Positions 9,894-18,522 of a stretch of DNA of 64,000 nt are shown piece after piece. This DNA comes from Streptomyces sp. NBC_01481 (GTDB taxonomy: Bacteria; Actinomycetota; Actinomycetes; Streptomycetales; Streptomycetaceae). Location of the stretch: the NCBI RefSeq assembly GCF_026339995.1, contig NZ_JAPEPT010000001.1, forward strand, positions 2,159,140-2,223,139, written 5' to 3'. Numbering within the stretch: the first letter of the stretch is position 1; each line of letters opens with the position of its first letter. Both the position numbers and the translations under genes were made by a program. The notes beneath the pieces were generated by a model. The model had not been told where the DNA came from, made no database searches, and saw nothing but the letters and a program-made list of their open reading frames with translations.

Positions 9894-9915
9894 TCGAATG
9901 TGACGGAAACCCCCT

Positions 9916-10989
9916 GTGATCACCACTACGGGCCTTACCAAGGTCTACGCGTCACGAGGCCGCGAGGTCTCCGCCCTGGACGGCGTCGATCTGCATGTCC
10001 GTGAGGGCGAGGTCTTCGGCGTCATCGGTCAGAGCGGCGCCGGAAAGTCCTCGCTCATCTGCTGTGTCAACCTGCTCGAGCGCCCCACTTCCGGCACCGT
10101 GACCGTGGCCGGCCAGGACCTCACCGCGCTCGCCGGCCGCGGCCGCCGCGCCTCCAGAGAACTGCGCGAGGCACGCAGCCGTATCGGCATGGTCTTCCAG
10201 CACTTCAACCTGCTGTCCTCGCGCACCGTCAAGGACAACATCGAGCTGCCGCTGGAGATCCTCGGTGTCTCCGGCGCCGAGCGCTCGCGCAAGGCACTCG
10301 AACTGCTCGACCTGGTGGGCCTCGCCGACAAGGCGAAGGCCTATCCCGGCCAGCTCTCCGGCGGCCAGAAGCAGCGCGTCGGCATCGCCCGCGCACTCGC
10401 CGGCGACCCCAAGGTGCTGCTCTCCGACGAGGCGACCAGCGCCCTCGACCCCGAGACCACCCGCTCGATCCTGCAGCTGCTGCGCGACCTCAACCGGCAG
10501 CTCGGACTGACCGTCCTGCTCATCACGCACGAGATGGACGTCGTCAAGACCATCTGCGACTCGGCAGCACTGATGAAGAAGGGGAAGATCATCGAATCCG
10601 GCACCGTGAGCGAACTGCTCGCGACCCCCGGCTCCGAGCTGGCTCAGGAGCTGTTCCCGGTCGGCGGCGAGGCCTCCGGCCCCGAAAGCACCGTCGTCGA
10701 CGTCACCTTCCACGGTGAGTCCGCGACCCAGCCGGTCATCTCCCAGCTCTCGCGCACGTACAACGTCGACATCTCGATCCTCGGCGCCGCGATGGACACC
10801 GTCGGCGGCAAGCAGATCGGCCGGATGCGTATCGAACTGCCCGGACGGTACGAGGAGAACGTCGTCCCGGTCGGCTTCCTGCGCGAGCAGGGCCTGCAGG
10901 TCGAGGTCGTCGACTCCGAGGCCCCCGCCGAGCAGTTCGCCCTCCCCGCGCAGAGCACCGCCGCGCTGGTCGAGGGAGTCGCCAAGTGA
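9916..10989 (+). CDS. metN: Methionine ABC transporter, ATP-binding protein MetN
   Basis: The ATPase that powers D/L-methionine import with MetI and MetQ. The 357-residue protein has Walker A GQSGAGKSS (about residues 38-46), signature LSGGQKQR (about 146-153), Walker B VLLSDEATSALDP and the H-loop THEMDVV. A C-terminal NIL/ACT-like domain (about residues 265-345, with ISQLSRTYNVDISILGAAMDTVGG) binds methionine and inhibits transport in characterised MetN proteins. The GTG start follows GACGGAAA. Its stop overlaps the metI start (GTGA). Control is probably through the leader ORF and hairpins upstream. Confidence 0.96.
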   Translation: MITTTGLTKVYASRGREVSALDGVDLHVREGEVFGVIGQSGAGKSSLICCVNLLERPTSGTVTVAGQDLTALAGRGRRASRELREARSRIGMVFQHFNLLSSRTVKDNIELPLEILGVSGAERSRKALELLDLVGLADKAKAYPGQLSGGQKQRVGIARALAGDPKVLLSDEATSALDPETTRSILQLLRDLNRQLGLTVLLITHEMDVVKTICDSAALMKKGKIIESGTVSELLATPGSELAQELFPVGGEASGPESTVVDVTFHGESATQPVISQLSRTYNVDISILGAAMDTVGGKQIGRMRIELPGRYEENVVPVGFLREQGLQVEVVDSEAPAEQFALPAQSTAALVEGVAK

Positions 10990-11657
10990 CCTGGTCGGAA
11001 ATGCAGCCGCTGCTGAGCCAGGGCACCGTCGACACCCTCTACATGGTGCTGTGGTCGACCCTCGTCACCGTCGCGGGCGGACTGCCGCTCGGTGTGCTCC
11101 TGGTCCTCACCGACAAGGGCGGACTCTTGCAGAACACCCCGGTGAACAAGGTCGTCGGCGTGATCGTGAACATCGGCCGTTCGCTGCCGTTCATCATCCT
11201 GCTGATCGCGCTGATCCCCTTCACCACCCTGGTCGTCGGCACCTTCATCGGCCCCACCGCGATGATCGTGCCGCTCGCCGTCGGCGCGATTCCGTTCTTC
11301 GCCCGGCTCGTCGAGACCGCGATCCGCGAGGTCGACCACGGTCTGGTCGAGGCCGTGCAGTCGATGGGCGGCTCGATCCCGACGATCGTCCGCAAGGTGC
11401 TGCTGCCGCAGGCCCTGCCCTCGCTCGTCTCCGCCGTCACGACCACCGTGATCGTGCTCGTCGGCTACTCGGCGATGGCCGGCGCGGTCGGCGGCGAAGG
11501 GCTCGGCTCCAAGGCCGTCACCTACGGATTCCAGCGCTTCGAGACCCAGTTCATGCTGATCACGGTCGTCGTCCTGATCGCCGTCGTCACCGCCGTACAG
11601 CTCATTGGCGACGGAGTCGTACGACTCCTGGCACGCCGGGGCCGTACCGCTTCCTGA
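10986..11657 (+). CDS. metI: Methionine ABC transporter, permease MetI
   Basis: Membrane channel of the methionine importer: 223 residues, about five TM segments, and the EAA coupling loop EVDHGLVEAVQSMGGSIPTI at about residues 116-135 that contacts MetN. It starts with GTG within the last codons of metN (4-bp overlap), which enforces coupled translation, and is followed 77 bp later by metQ. The length is normal for MetI. Confidence 0.95.
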   Translation: MTWSEMQPLLSQGTVDTLYMVLWSTLVTVAGGLPLGVLLVLTDKGGLLQNTPVNKVVGVIVNIGRSLPFIILLIALIPFTTLVVGTFIGPTAMIVPLAVGAIPFFARLVETAIREVDHGLVEAVQSMGGSIPTIVRKVLLPQALPSLVSAVTTTVIVLVGYSAMAGAVGGEGLGSKAVTYGFQRFETQFMLITVVVLIAVVTAVQLIGDGVVRLLARRGRTAS

Positions 11658-11734
11658 CCCACCAGACCTTCCCCCGCACAGCCCGCACTCCTTGTCCGGG
11701 CGCCGTTCCGCTCCACCAGAAAGAGGCACTTTTC

Positions 11735-12595
11735 GTGCGCAAGAACACCAAGCTCACCGTGTCCGCCGCCGCTCTCGGGGCCCTCGCCCTCGGCCTCACC
11801 GCTTGCGGCACCGCGTCCGACCCGGCCGCCAGGGCCGACTCCGGCGCCAAGGCCGACCAGTCCAAGGCGCTGGTCGTCGCCGCGTCCCCGACGCCGCACG
11901 CCGACATCCTCAACTACGTCAGGGACAACCTGGCGAAGAAGGCCGGACTGAGCCTCGAGGTCAAGGAGTTCACGGACTACGTCCTGCCGAACACCGCCAC
12001 CGAGAGCGGCCAGGTCGACGCCAACTTCTTCCAGCACAAGCCGTACCTCGACGACTTCAACAAGAAGAACAACACCCACATCGTCCCGGTCGTCAACGTC
12101 CACCTGGAGCCGCTCGGCCTCTACTCCAAGAAGGTCAAGGACCTCAAGGAGCTCACGTCCGGCCAGACTGTGGCCGTGCCGAACGACACCACCAACGAGG
12201 GCCGCGCGCTCAAGCTGCTGGCCGACAACGGCCTGATCACCCTCAAGGACGGCGCGGGCACCGACGCCAAGCTCTCCGACATCAAGGACAGCAAGGGCCT
12301 GAAGTTCAAGGAGATCGAGGCCGCCACGCTGCCCCGCGCCCTGAACGACGTCGACGCCGCGGTAATCAACGGCAACTACGCCATCGAGGCCGACCTCAAG
12401 CCCGCCACGGACGCCCTGGCGCTGGAGAAGGCGGAGGGCAACCCGTACGCCAACTTCCTCGCCGTCAAGCAGGGCAACGAGAAGGACGCGCGCGTGCAGA
12501 AGCTCGCGCAGCTCCTCAACTCCCCCGAGGTGAAGAAGTTCATCGAGGACAAGTACACCGGCTCGGTCGTCCCCGCCTTCGGCGCCGTCAAGTAG
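11735..12595 (+). CDS. metQ: Methionine-binding lipoprotein MetQ
   Basis: Extracytoplasmic substrate-binding lipoprotein of the MetNIQ importer (NlpA family), 286 residues. It has a signal peptide (residues 1-22, VRKNTKLTVSAAALGALALG) with lipobox LTAC, so Cys23 or so is lipidated. The mature part shows family blocks TPHADILNYVRDNLAKKAGL, EVKEFTDYVLPNTA, DANFFQHKPYLDDFN and VAVPNDTTNEGRALKLL. The GTG is chosen for the AAAGAGG box upstream and the immediate signal peptide. It ends the operon: a 21-bp perfect terminator follows 17 bp after the stop. Confidence 0.96.
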   Translation: MRKNTKLTVSAAALGALALGLTACGTASDPAARADSGAKADQSKALVVAASPTPHADILNYVRDNLAKKAGLSLEVKEFTDYVLPNTATESGQVDANFFQHKPYLDDFNKKNNTHIVPVVNVHLEPLGLYSKKVKDLKELTSGQTVAVPNDTTNEGRALKLLADNGLITLKDGAGTDAKLSDIKDSKGLKFKEIEAATLPRALNDVDAAVINGNYAIEADLKPATDALALEKAEGNPYANFLAVKQGNEKDARVQKLAQLLNSPEVKKFIEDKYTGSVVPAFGAVK

Positions 12596-12612
12596 GGCTT
12601 GCCATAGGCCCC

Positions 12613-12660
12613 TTGAGCGAGGCCCGGCGCACCGCGGCAGGTGCGCCGGGCCTCGCTCAA
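12613..12660. terminator. Strong terminator after metQ
   Basis: Perfect 21-bp stem (5' arm begins TTGAGCGAGGCCCGG, 3' arm ends CCGGGCCTCGCTCAA) with a 6-nt GCGGCA loop. It closes the metNIQ transcript. Confidence 0.9.
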
Positions 12661-12756
12661 CTCGCCACCCGGCCATGCGCATCCGTCACCGGATGCTGCA
12701 TGCTGTGCCTTTACGGCTACGACCCTTCTCACACGGTCTTCGGCATGGAGCTGCGC

Positions 12757-13392
12757 ATGACTACCACCTTCCCGGACGTGTCCATCAGCACGGAGCGGTT
12801 GGTGCTGCGCCCCTTCGAAGAAGCCGACATCCCGGCGCACACCGAGATGATGAACGACGAGATGGTCACCGCCTGGACCTCTGTGCCCCACCCGTACACG
12901 GCCGCAGACTCCGACGAATGGATCCGCAGGATCGCTCCTGCAGAGCGCACCGAAGGCCGCGGAATCGTTCTGGCCGTCACCGAGTTCCTCACCCAGCGGC
13001 TCGTCGGCATCGTCCGTCTCAAGAACACCGACTGGCGCACCCTCGCCACCGAGGTCGCGTACGTCACCGCCCCCTGGGCGCGCGGCGAGGGTTACGCCAC
13101 CGAATCGGTGCTCGCCGTCGCCCAGTGGCTGTTCCGCGTCCAGAAGTTCGAGCGACTGGAACTGCGCACCGCCGCCGACAACACCGCCTCGCAGCAGGTG
13201 GCGCAGAAGATCGGCTGCATCAGCGAGGGCGTCCTGCGCAACGCATGGATAGCGCGTACTCAGACCGAGGACGGTGGCTGGGCCGACATCCGCACCGATC
13301 TGATCGTCTGGAGCCTGCTCCCCGAGGACCTCGAAGGCGTCTCGGGCCGGCTGGCGGACGCGGGATACGCCTCCTTCACCGACTGGAACTGA
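12757..13392 (+). CDS. GNAT-family acetyltransferase (RimJ/RimL-like)
   Basis: A 211-residue protein of the RimL-type GNAT group. It begins with STERLVLRPFEEADIPAHTEM, the usual first strand and helix; the acetyl-CoA loop is WARGEGYATESVLAVAQWLF (about residues 108-127); and FERLELRTAADNTASQQVAQKIGC marks strands and helices 4-5. This subgroup acetylates protein N-termini or small amines; the substrate here is unknown. GGAG lies 6 nt before the chosen ATG, and an ATG four codons earlier is less well placed. It sits alone between the metQ terminator and cobL. Confidence 0.85.
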   Translation: MTTTFPDVSISTERLVLRPFEEADIPAHTEMMNDEMVTAWTSVPHPYTAADSDEWIRRIAPAERTEGRGIVLAVTEFLTQRLVGIVRLKNTDWRTLATEVAYVTAPWARGEGYATESVLAVAQWLFRVQKFERLELRTAADNTASQQVAQKIGCISEGVLRNAWIARTQTEDGGWADIRTDLIVWSLLPEDLEGVSGRLADAGYASFTDWN

Positions 13393-13494
13393 CGCCACCC
13401 GGCCACGACCCACCGCGGCCCGCTCCAGGTACTCTCGCCATGCCCGCACCTGCGGGCTGCCCCGACCTGCGACGACACCAGGAGACTGACGACG

Positions 13495-14727
13495 ATGGCC
13501 GACCGCGTCACGGTGATCGGCTGGGACGGTTCGCCCCTCACCGCAGCGGCCAGGTCCGCCCTCTCCGCCGCCACGCTGGTGGCCGGAGCCGCGCACCATC
13601 TGGCGCTGCCCGAGGTACCGGCGGGTGCCGAGCGCATCCGGCTGGGCAGCGTCGGCCTCGCCGCCCGGCGGATCGCCGGGCACCGTGGCAGCGCCGTCGT
13701 CCTCGCCGACGGCGACCCGGGTTTCTTCGGCGTCGTACGCACCCTGCGCGCGCCCGAGCACGGCCTGGAGGTCGAGGTCGTGCCCGCCGTCTCGTCCGTC
13801 GCCACGGCCTTCGCCCGCGCCGGGATGCCCTGGGACGACGCCCAGATCGTCGTCGCACACCGCCGTACGCTGCGCCGCGCCGTCAACGTGTGCCGGGCGC
13901 ACCCCAAGGTCGCCGTCCTCACCTCCCCGGGCGCCGGGCCCGCCGAGCTCGCCCTGCTGCTCGAAGGCGTGCACCGCACCTTCGTCATCTGCGAGGAACT
14001 GGGCACCGACCGCGAGCAGGTCACCGTCCTGACCTCCGACAAGGCCGCCGACCACGCCTGGCGCGACCCCAATGTCGTCATCGTCATCGGGGGAGCAGGG
14101 ACCGCGGCCGTCCAGGGCGGCGGCTGGATCGCGGGCCACGAGCCCGGCTACCCGTCGGCGGTACGGGGCTGGGCGCTGCCTTCGCAGGCGTACGGACACG
14201 CGTACGGAGAAGGTCCCGGCGAGGGCGAGTCGGTGCAGCTGCGCGCCGCCCAACTGGCCCGCCTCGGGCCGCGCATCGGCGACCTCGTCTGGGACATCGG
14301 CTCGGGCAGCGGCGCACTCGCGGCGGAGGCGGCCCGCTTCGGCGCCGCGGTCATCGCCGTCGACGTTGACGCGGACGCCTGCGCACGCACCGACGCCACA
14401 GCCCGGCACGCGGGCGCCCAGCTCCAGGTCGTCCAGGGCCGCGCGCCCCATGTGCTGGAGCGGCTGCCGGAGCCCGATGTCGTACGGATCGGGGGCGGGG
14501 GAGTGCCGGTGGTGACCGCGTGCGCCGACCGGCGGCCGCAGCGCATCGTCACCCATGCCTCGACCCGCGACGAGGCGGAGGCGATCGGCGCCGCCCTCGC
14601 GGCCGGCGGCTACGAGGTGGAGTGCGCGCTGCTGCAGTGCGTCGACATGGACACCACGGCATGGGCGGAGCGGGAGCGTTCCGTCGTCTTCCTGGTCTCC
14701 GGCCGACGGGTGGAGAGCGCCCCATGA
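13495..14727 (+). CDS. cobL: Precorrin-6Y C5,15-methyltransferase (decarboxylating), CbiE-CbiT fusion
   Basis: Cobalamin (corrin ring) synthesis: methylates C5 and C15 of precorrin-6Y and decarboxylates the acetate side chain. The 410-residue protein is a CbiE-CbiT fusion. The N-terminal tetrapyrrole methylase domain (about 1-205) has VTVIGWDGSPL, LADGDPGFFGVV and VVPAVSSVATAFARAGMPW. The C-terminal class I methyltransferase domain (about 225-395) has the SAM-binding loop VWDIGSGSGALAAEAARFG and RIGGGG. GGAGA lies upstream of the ATG. The neighbouring BluB-CobT and CysG genes support a B12 role. No cobalamin-riboswitch B12 box is recognisable ahead of it. Confidence 0.93.
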   Translation: MADRVTVIGWDGSPLTAAARSALSAATLVAGAAHHLALPEVPAGAERIRLGSVGLAARRIAGHRGSAVVLADGDPGFFGVVRTLRAPEHGLEVEVVPAVSSVATAFARAGMPWDDAQIVVAHRRTLRRAVNVCRAHPKVAVLTSPGAGPAELALLLEGVHRTFVICEELGTDREQVTVLTSDKAADHAWRDPNVVIVIGGAGTAAVQGGGWIAGHEPGYPSAVRGWALPSQAYGHAYGEGPGEGESVQLRAAQLARLGPRIGDLVWDIGSGSGALAAEAARFGAAVIAVDVDADACARTDATARHAGAQLQVVQGRAPHVLERLPEPDVVRIGGGGVPVVTACADRRPQRIVTHASTRDEAEAIGAALAAGGYEVECALLQCVDMDTTAWAERERSVVFLVSGRRVESAP

Positions 14728-15061
14728 CCCTGCCGCCGGACGGCGCGCGGTAGGCTGGCCGATCGTTGTACCGCACCCGGACGTTCGTCGCTTCGTTCGT
14801 CAATGTCCGGAAAATGGGGCCGCTTTGGTTCCGATATGTGGTACGTCAGAACCGGGGGAAGCGCAACGTGGCGCAGCCCACAACGGGCCGTGGCAGATCT
14901 CATGGCCGCGGCGCCGAACGGCCGCGAGAATGCTTGGAGACCGTGGGGGCATCGTGCCGCGCGGCGCACACGCTCGTTCTTGTTGACGGGCGTCAGGTGT
15001 GCCGCGATCGGGCGTCCCGGGCGACGGGCGAAGGAACACAAGCGATGGGCGAGGGGTACGC
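14728..15061 (+). promoter_or_regulatory. Long leader region of the bluB-cobT gene with uncertain small ORFs
   Basis: A -10-like TAGGCT lies at 14751-14756, giving a possible 5' leader of about 300 nt. Two overlapping frames are open through it. One, with an ATG at 14803, encodes a Trp/Arg-rich 88-residue peptide starting MSGKWGRFGSDMWYVRTGG. The other, ending in the ATGA overlap at 15062-15065, encodes up to 99 residues. Both have a lower G/C bias at third positions than real genes here, so neither is called as coding. No cobalamin riboswitch motif (B12 box) was found. Confidence 0.35.
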
Positions 15062-18000
15062 ATGACTGACACCGGCCAGATCCCGGGCGAGGGGCTGCCG
15101 GAGAACGCAGGCATGGTGGAGCAGCCGGGCGTCCCCGCTCCTGGCTCGTACACCTACCTCGACCCCTCCGAGAACGGCTCCGAAGAGGACGATCTGCTGC
15201 TGATGCCGGGCGCGCAGGGGGCGTGGAGCGATCCGCAGCCGATGCAGCCCGTGCAGTCGGCGCAGCCTGTCCAGGCGATGCAGTCCGTGCAGTCCGTGCA
15301 GTCCGTGGAGTCGGCGCAGCCTGTCCAGGCGATGCAGTCCGTCCCCGTGCAGTCCGTGCCCGTGCAGCCCGTCTCCGTGCAGTCCGTGCAGCAGGGCCCG
15401 CTGGCTCAGGCGCCGGCCGGCCATGGATCTGCGGGATCCATGGAAGGACAGGCTCCGGTGGCCGTGCCGCCGCCCGCGCCGACGGCTCAGACCTCCGCTC
15501 CCGAGCATCTCGTCTCCGAGCACCATGGCGCCGAGTCCTTTGTGTCCGCGGTTCATGCCGAGGCGTTCGTGGGAGTGCAGTCGCCCGCTGGACCGGAGTA
15601 CGCGGCGCCGGAGTACGCGGCTGCCGAGTTCGCCGCTCCCGCGCCGCCGGCGCCTGAGTTCAGAGATGAGCAGCCCGTCTCGGAGCCTGTCGCCGAACCG
15701 GCCCCGGTGGCCGAGCCGCCGGCACCCGCCCTGCCTGTCTTCGACGCTCACGAGTCGGGTGCTCACGAGGCCGGTGGCCGGGACTCCGGTTCCGTCGACC
15801 TCAATGGCGTACGCATTCCGCCCACATCGGGCATGCCGACGCCTCCGCCCATGCGACGCCCGCTGCACATGGGCCCGCCGCTGCCCGACACCTCGGGCGG
15901 AGTGGTGCGCTCGCTCGCCGACCGCGGTCCGGCGGGCGCGCGCCCGCCCGCGATGGCGGTCGCCAACCCCGGGCCGCCCACGGCGGGTCCGGAGTACCTC
16001 GACATCCCGCGCGAGGGGTCGGCAGCCATGCTGCCGGGACCGCAGCTGGGCGAGATTCCGCCGCAGGGCGGGGCTCCCTGGGATCCGCAGCCGCCGCAGT
16101 TCCACACGCCTCCTCCGGCGTCGGTGGAAGCGGTCGCCCCGGAGCCCGCTCCTGCCACACCGGTCCCTCCCGTTGTCGCCGAGGCTCCTCTCGCGGCCGC
16201 CGAACCCGAGCCCGAGCCGCAGGCGCAGCCGGAGGCGGAGCCCGAGCAGCCGTCGGCCGGGCAGTTCGTCCCGGTCAACGGGTCGCTGCCCACCACTCCC
16301 CACCTCGCGCCGACGCCGGTCCCCGCGGTGGTGCAGGCCGAGCCCGAAACGGCGCCCGAGCCCGAACCGGCGCCCGAGCCCGTGGAGGAGGTCGGGGCCG
16401 TGGCAGCGGTCACTGAGCCGGAGGCGGAGCCGCAGTTCGTGCCGGAGCCGGCTGCTCATGCCGAGCCGATCCTCGTGCCCGCGCCGCGCGAAGGCGACCC
16501 GGAACCACTCGTCCTGGCGGCTGTCGAGCCCGCCGAAGTACCTGCTGCCCTGCCTGTCGTCGAGGTGGTTCCCGAGCCCGCCGACGTGCCTGTTGCCGTG
16601 CCTGGCGCCGAGGACGGGCCGATCGTGGCTCCCGAGGAGGTCGTCGTGGCCGAAGAACCCGCGCCCGAGCCCGAACTGGAGCCGGAGCCCGCCGCCGTCA
16701 CCGCGCCCGAGCCGGTTGCAGCCGGTCGCGCGGCCGCGCCCGGATACGACGACGCCGAGCGCGAAGCCGTACTGCGCGTCATGCGCGAACGCCGGGACAT
16801 CCGTAACGGCTTCCGCAGCGACCCCATCCCGCACGAAGTGCTGCTGCGCGTCCTGGAAGCCGCCCACACGGCGCCCAGCGTCGGCCACTCCCAGCCCTGG
16901 GACTTCGTCGTCATCCGCTCCGCCGAGACCCGTCGGACGATGCACGAACTGGCCCAGCGTCAGCGCGAGGCGTACGCGAAGTCGCTGCCGAAGGGCAGAG
17001 CCAAGCAGTTCAAGGAACTGAAGATCGAGGCGATCCTCGACACCCCTGTGAACATCGTGGTCACCGCCGACCCGACGCGCGGCGGCCGCCACACGCTCGG
17101 CCGTCACACCCAGCCGCAGATGGCTCCGTACTCCTCCGCGCTCGCCGTCGAGAACCTCTGGCTCGCCGCCCGCGCGGAAGGCCTCGGCGTCGGCTGGGTC
17201 AGCTTTTTCGACGAGCGCGAGATGGTGCGTGCGCTGGGGCTGCCGGAGCACCTGGAGGTCGTGGCGTACCTGTGTGTCGGTTACGTCGACGAGTTCCCCG
17301 AGGAGCCCGAGCTGATGCAGGCGGGCTGGTCCAAGCGCCGTCCGCTGTCGTGGGTCGTCCACGAGGAGACGTACGGGCGTCGCGCCCTGCCCGGTGAGGA
17401 GCCCCACGACCTCCTCCAGGAGACCGTCTCCAACATCCGTCCGCTGGACGCGAAGGCGCTCGGTGAGGCGTGGGAGCGGCAGAAGCGGATGACCAAGCCC
17501 GCGGGCGCGCTCGGGATGCTGGAGATCATCTCCGCGCAGCTGAGCGGACTGTCCCGGATGTGCCCGCCGCCGATCCCGGAGCCCGCGGCCGTCGCGATCT
17601 TCGCGGGCGACCACGGGGTGCACGCGCAGGGCGTCACGGCCTGGCCCCAGGAGGTCACGGCCCAGATGGTGGCCAACTTCCTCGGCGGCGGCGCGGTCTG
17701 CAACGCGTTCGCCAATCAGGTGGGCGCCGAGGTCTGCGTCATCGACGTCGGCGTGGCCGGGGACCTGCCCGCCACGCCCGGACTGCTGCCGCGCAAGGTA
17801 CGGCCCGGCACGGCCGACTTCACGACCGGGCCCGCGCTCAGCCGCGAGGAGGTCCTCTCGGCCGTCGAGGTCGGCATCGAGACGGCGCGGGATCTGGTGG
17901 CGGCGGGCAACAAGGGGCTGCTCACCGGTGAGATGGGCATCGCGAACACGACGGTCTCGGCCGCGCTGATCGCCGTGTACACCGGCATCGACCCGGGCGA

Positions 18001-18460
18001 GATCACCGGCCGTGGTACGGGCATCAACGACGAGATGCACGCGCGCAAGGTCGACGTCGTGCGCCGCGCGCTCGAACTGCACGCGCCGGACCCGGCCGAC
18101 CCGATCGGCGTCCTGGCGGCGGTCGGCGGCCTGGAGCACGCCGCGCTGGTCGGCTTCATCCTCGGCGGCGCGTCGCTGCGTACGCCGGTGGTACTGGACG
18201 GCGTCTCGGCGGGAGCGGCCGCGCTGGTCGCCCGAGCGATCGCGCCGGAGGCCCTGGCGGCGTGCATCGCGGGCCACCGCAGCGCGGAGCCGGGCCACGT
18301 GGCGGCCCTCAACAAACTGGGCCTGCGGCCGCTGGTCGACCTGGACCTGCGGCTGGGGGAGGGCACGGGGGCGCTGCTGGCGCTGCCGGTGGTGCAGAGT
18401 GCTGCGCGGGCGATGCATGAGGTGGCGACGTTCGACTCGGCGGGCGTCACGGAGAAGTAG
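15062..18460 (+). CDS. cobT: BluB-CobT fusion with long disordered N-terminus (lower ligand synthesis and activation for B12)
   Basis: A 1132-residue protein in three parts. Residues 1 to about 555 are Pro/Ala/Glu/Gln-rich and without predicted fold, with Val-Gln-Ser/Pro repeats around residues 60-115. Residues about 560-778 are a BluB nitroreductase-like domain (RERRDIRNGF, HTAPSVGHSQPWDFV, LGVGWVSFFDE) that makes 5,6-dimethylbenzimidazole from FMNH2 and O2. Residues about 780-1130 are CobT, nicotinate-nucleotide:DMB phosphoribosyltransferase (AIFAGDHGVHAQGVT, GEMGIANTTVSAAL, and LRLGEGTGA with the catalytic Glu). The fusion would channel DMB directly to activation. The ATG is chosen for its position after GGGCGAGGGG. 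In S. coelicolor-type genomes this gene is conserved near cobL and cysG. Confidence 0.93.
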   Translation: MTDTGQIPGEGLPENAGMVEQPGVPAPGSYTYLDPSENGSEEDDLLLMPGAQGAWSDPQPMQPVQSAQPVQAMQSVQSVQSVESAQPVQAMQSVPVQSVPVQPVSVQSVQQGPLAQAPAGHGSAGSMEGQAPVAVPPPAPTAQTSAPEHLVSEHHGAESFVSAVHAEAFVGVQSPAGPEYAAPEYAAAEFAAPAPPAPEFRDEQPVSEPVAEPAPVAEPPAPALPVFDAHESGAHEAGGRDSGSVDLNGVRIPPTSGMPTPPPMRRPLHMGPPLPDTSGGVVRSLADRGPAGARPPAMAVANPGPPTAGPEYLDIPREGSAAMLPGPQLGEIPPQGGAPWDPQPPQFHTPPPASVEAVAPEPAPATPVPPVVAEAPLAAAEPEPEPQAQPEAEPEQPSAGQFVPVNGSLPTTPHLAPTPVPAVVQAEPETAPEPEPAPEPVEEVGAVAAVTEPEAEPQFVPEPAAHAEPILVPAPREGDPEPLVLAAVEPAEVPAALPVVEVVPEPADVPVAVPGAEDGPIVAPEEVVVAEEPAPEPELEPEPAAVTAPEPVAAGRAAAPGYDDAEREAVLRVMRERRDIRNGFRSDPIPHEVLLRVLEAAHTAPSVGHSQPWDFVVIRSAETRRTMHELAQRQREAYAKSLPKGRAKQFKELKIEAILDTPVNIVVTADPTRGGRHTLGRHTQPQMAPYSSALAVENLWLAARAEGLGVGWVSFFDEREMVRALGLPEHLEVVAYLCVGYVDEFPEEPELMQAGWSKRRPLSWVVHEETYGRRALPGEEPHDLLQETVSNIRPLDAKALGEAWERQKRMTKPAGALGMLEIISAQLSGLSRMCPPPIPEPAAVAIFAGDHGVHAQGVTAWPQEVTAQMVANFLGGGAVCNAFANQVGAEVCVIDVGVAGDLPATPGLLPRKVRPGTADFTTGPALSREEVLSAVEVGIETARDLVAAGNKGLLTGEMGIANTTVSAALIAVYTGIDPGEITGRGTGINDEMHARKVDVVRRALELHAPDPADPIGVLAAVGGLEHAALVGFILGGASLRTPVVLDGVSAGAAALVARAIAPEALAACIAGHRSAEPGHVAALNKLGLRPLVDLDLRLGEGTGALLALPVVQSAARAMHEVATFDSAGVTEK
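15236..15405 (+). repeat. In-frame tandem repeats coding Val-Gln-Ser/Pro motifs
   Basis: Repeats of the 9-bp unit GTGCAGTCC and a longer unit (GGCGCAGCCTGTCCAGG...CAGTCCGT) that occurs twice, about 57 bp apart. Units are multiples of three, so copy number can change without frameshift. They encode part of the disordered region of the BluB-CobT protein. Confidence 0.75.
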
Positions 18461-18522
18461 CCCGCGGCGGCGGCCCCTTCCGGCCGACTGGGTGGACGCC
18501 TCCTGCTGCGCGGCTGCGGCCG

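Noticed and set aside
9522..9915. SAM riboswitch upstream of metN
   Set aside because: I looked for the SAM-I and SAM-IV core sequences and found neither; the leader ORF and hairpins are the more likely control.
13393..15061. Cobalamin riboswitch ahead of cobL or bluB-cobT
   Set aside because: No B12-box-like sequence or long conserved fold is seen in either upstream region.
14803..15069. 88-residue protein starting MSGKWGRFGSD as a firm gene
   Set aside because: Third-position G/C is too low for this genome and a second frame is equally open; kept only as an uncertain leader.
14993..18418. A minus-strand frame open for more than 1100 codons opposite bluB-cobT
   Set aside because: It is the mirror of the plus-strand gene, with Arg/Gly-rich nonsense sequence and no start signals; long antisense frames are normal in 72% GC DNA.
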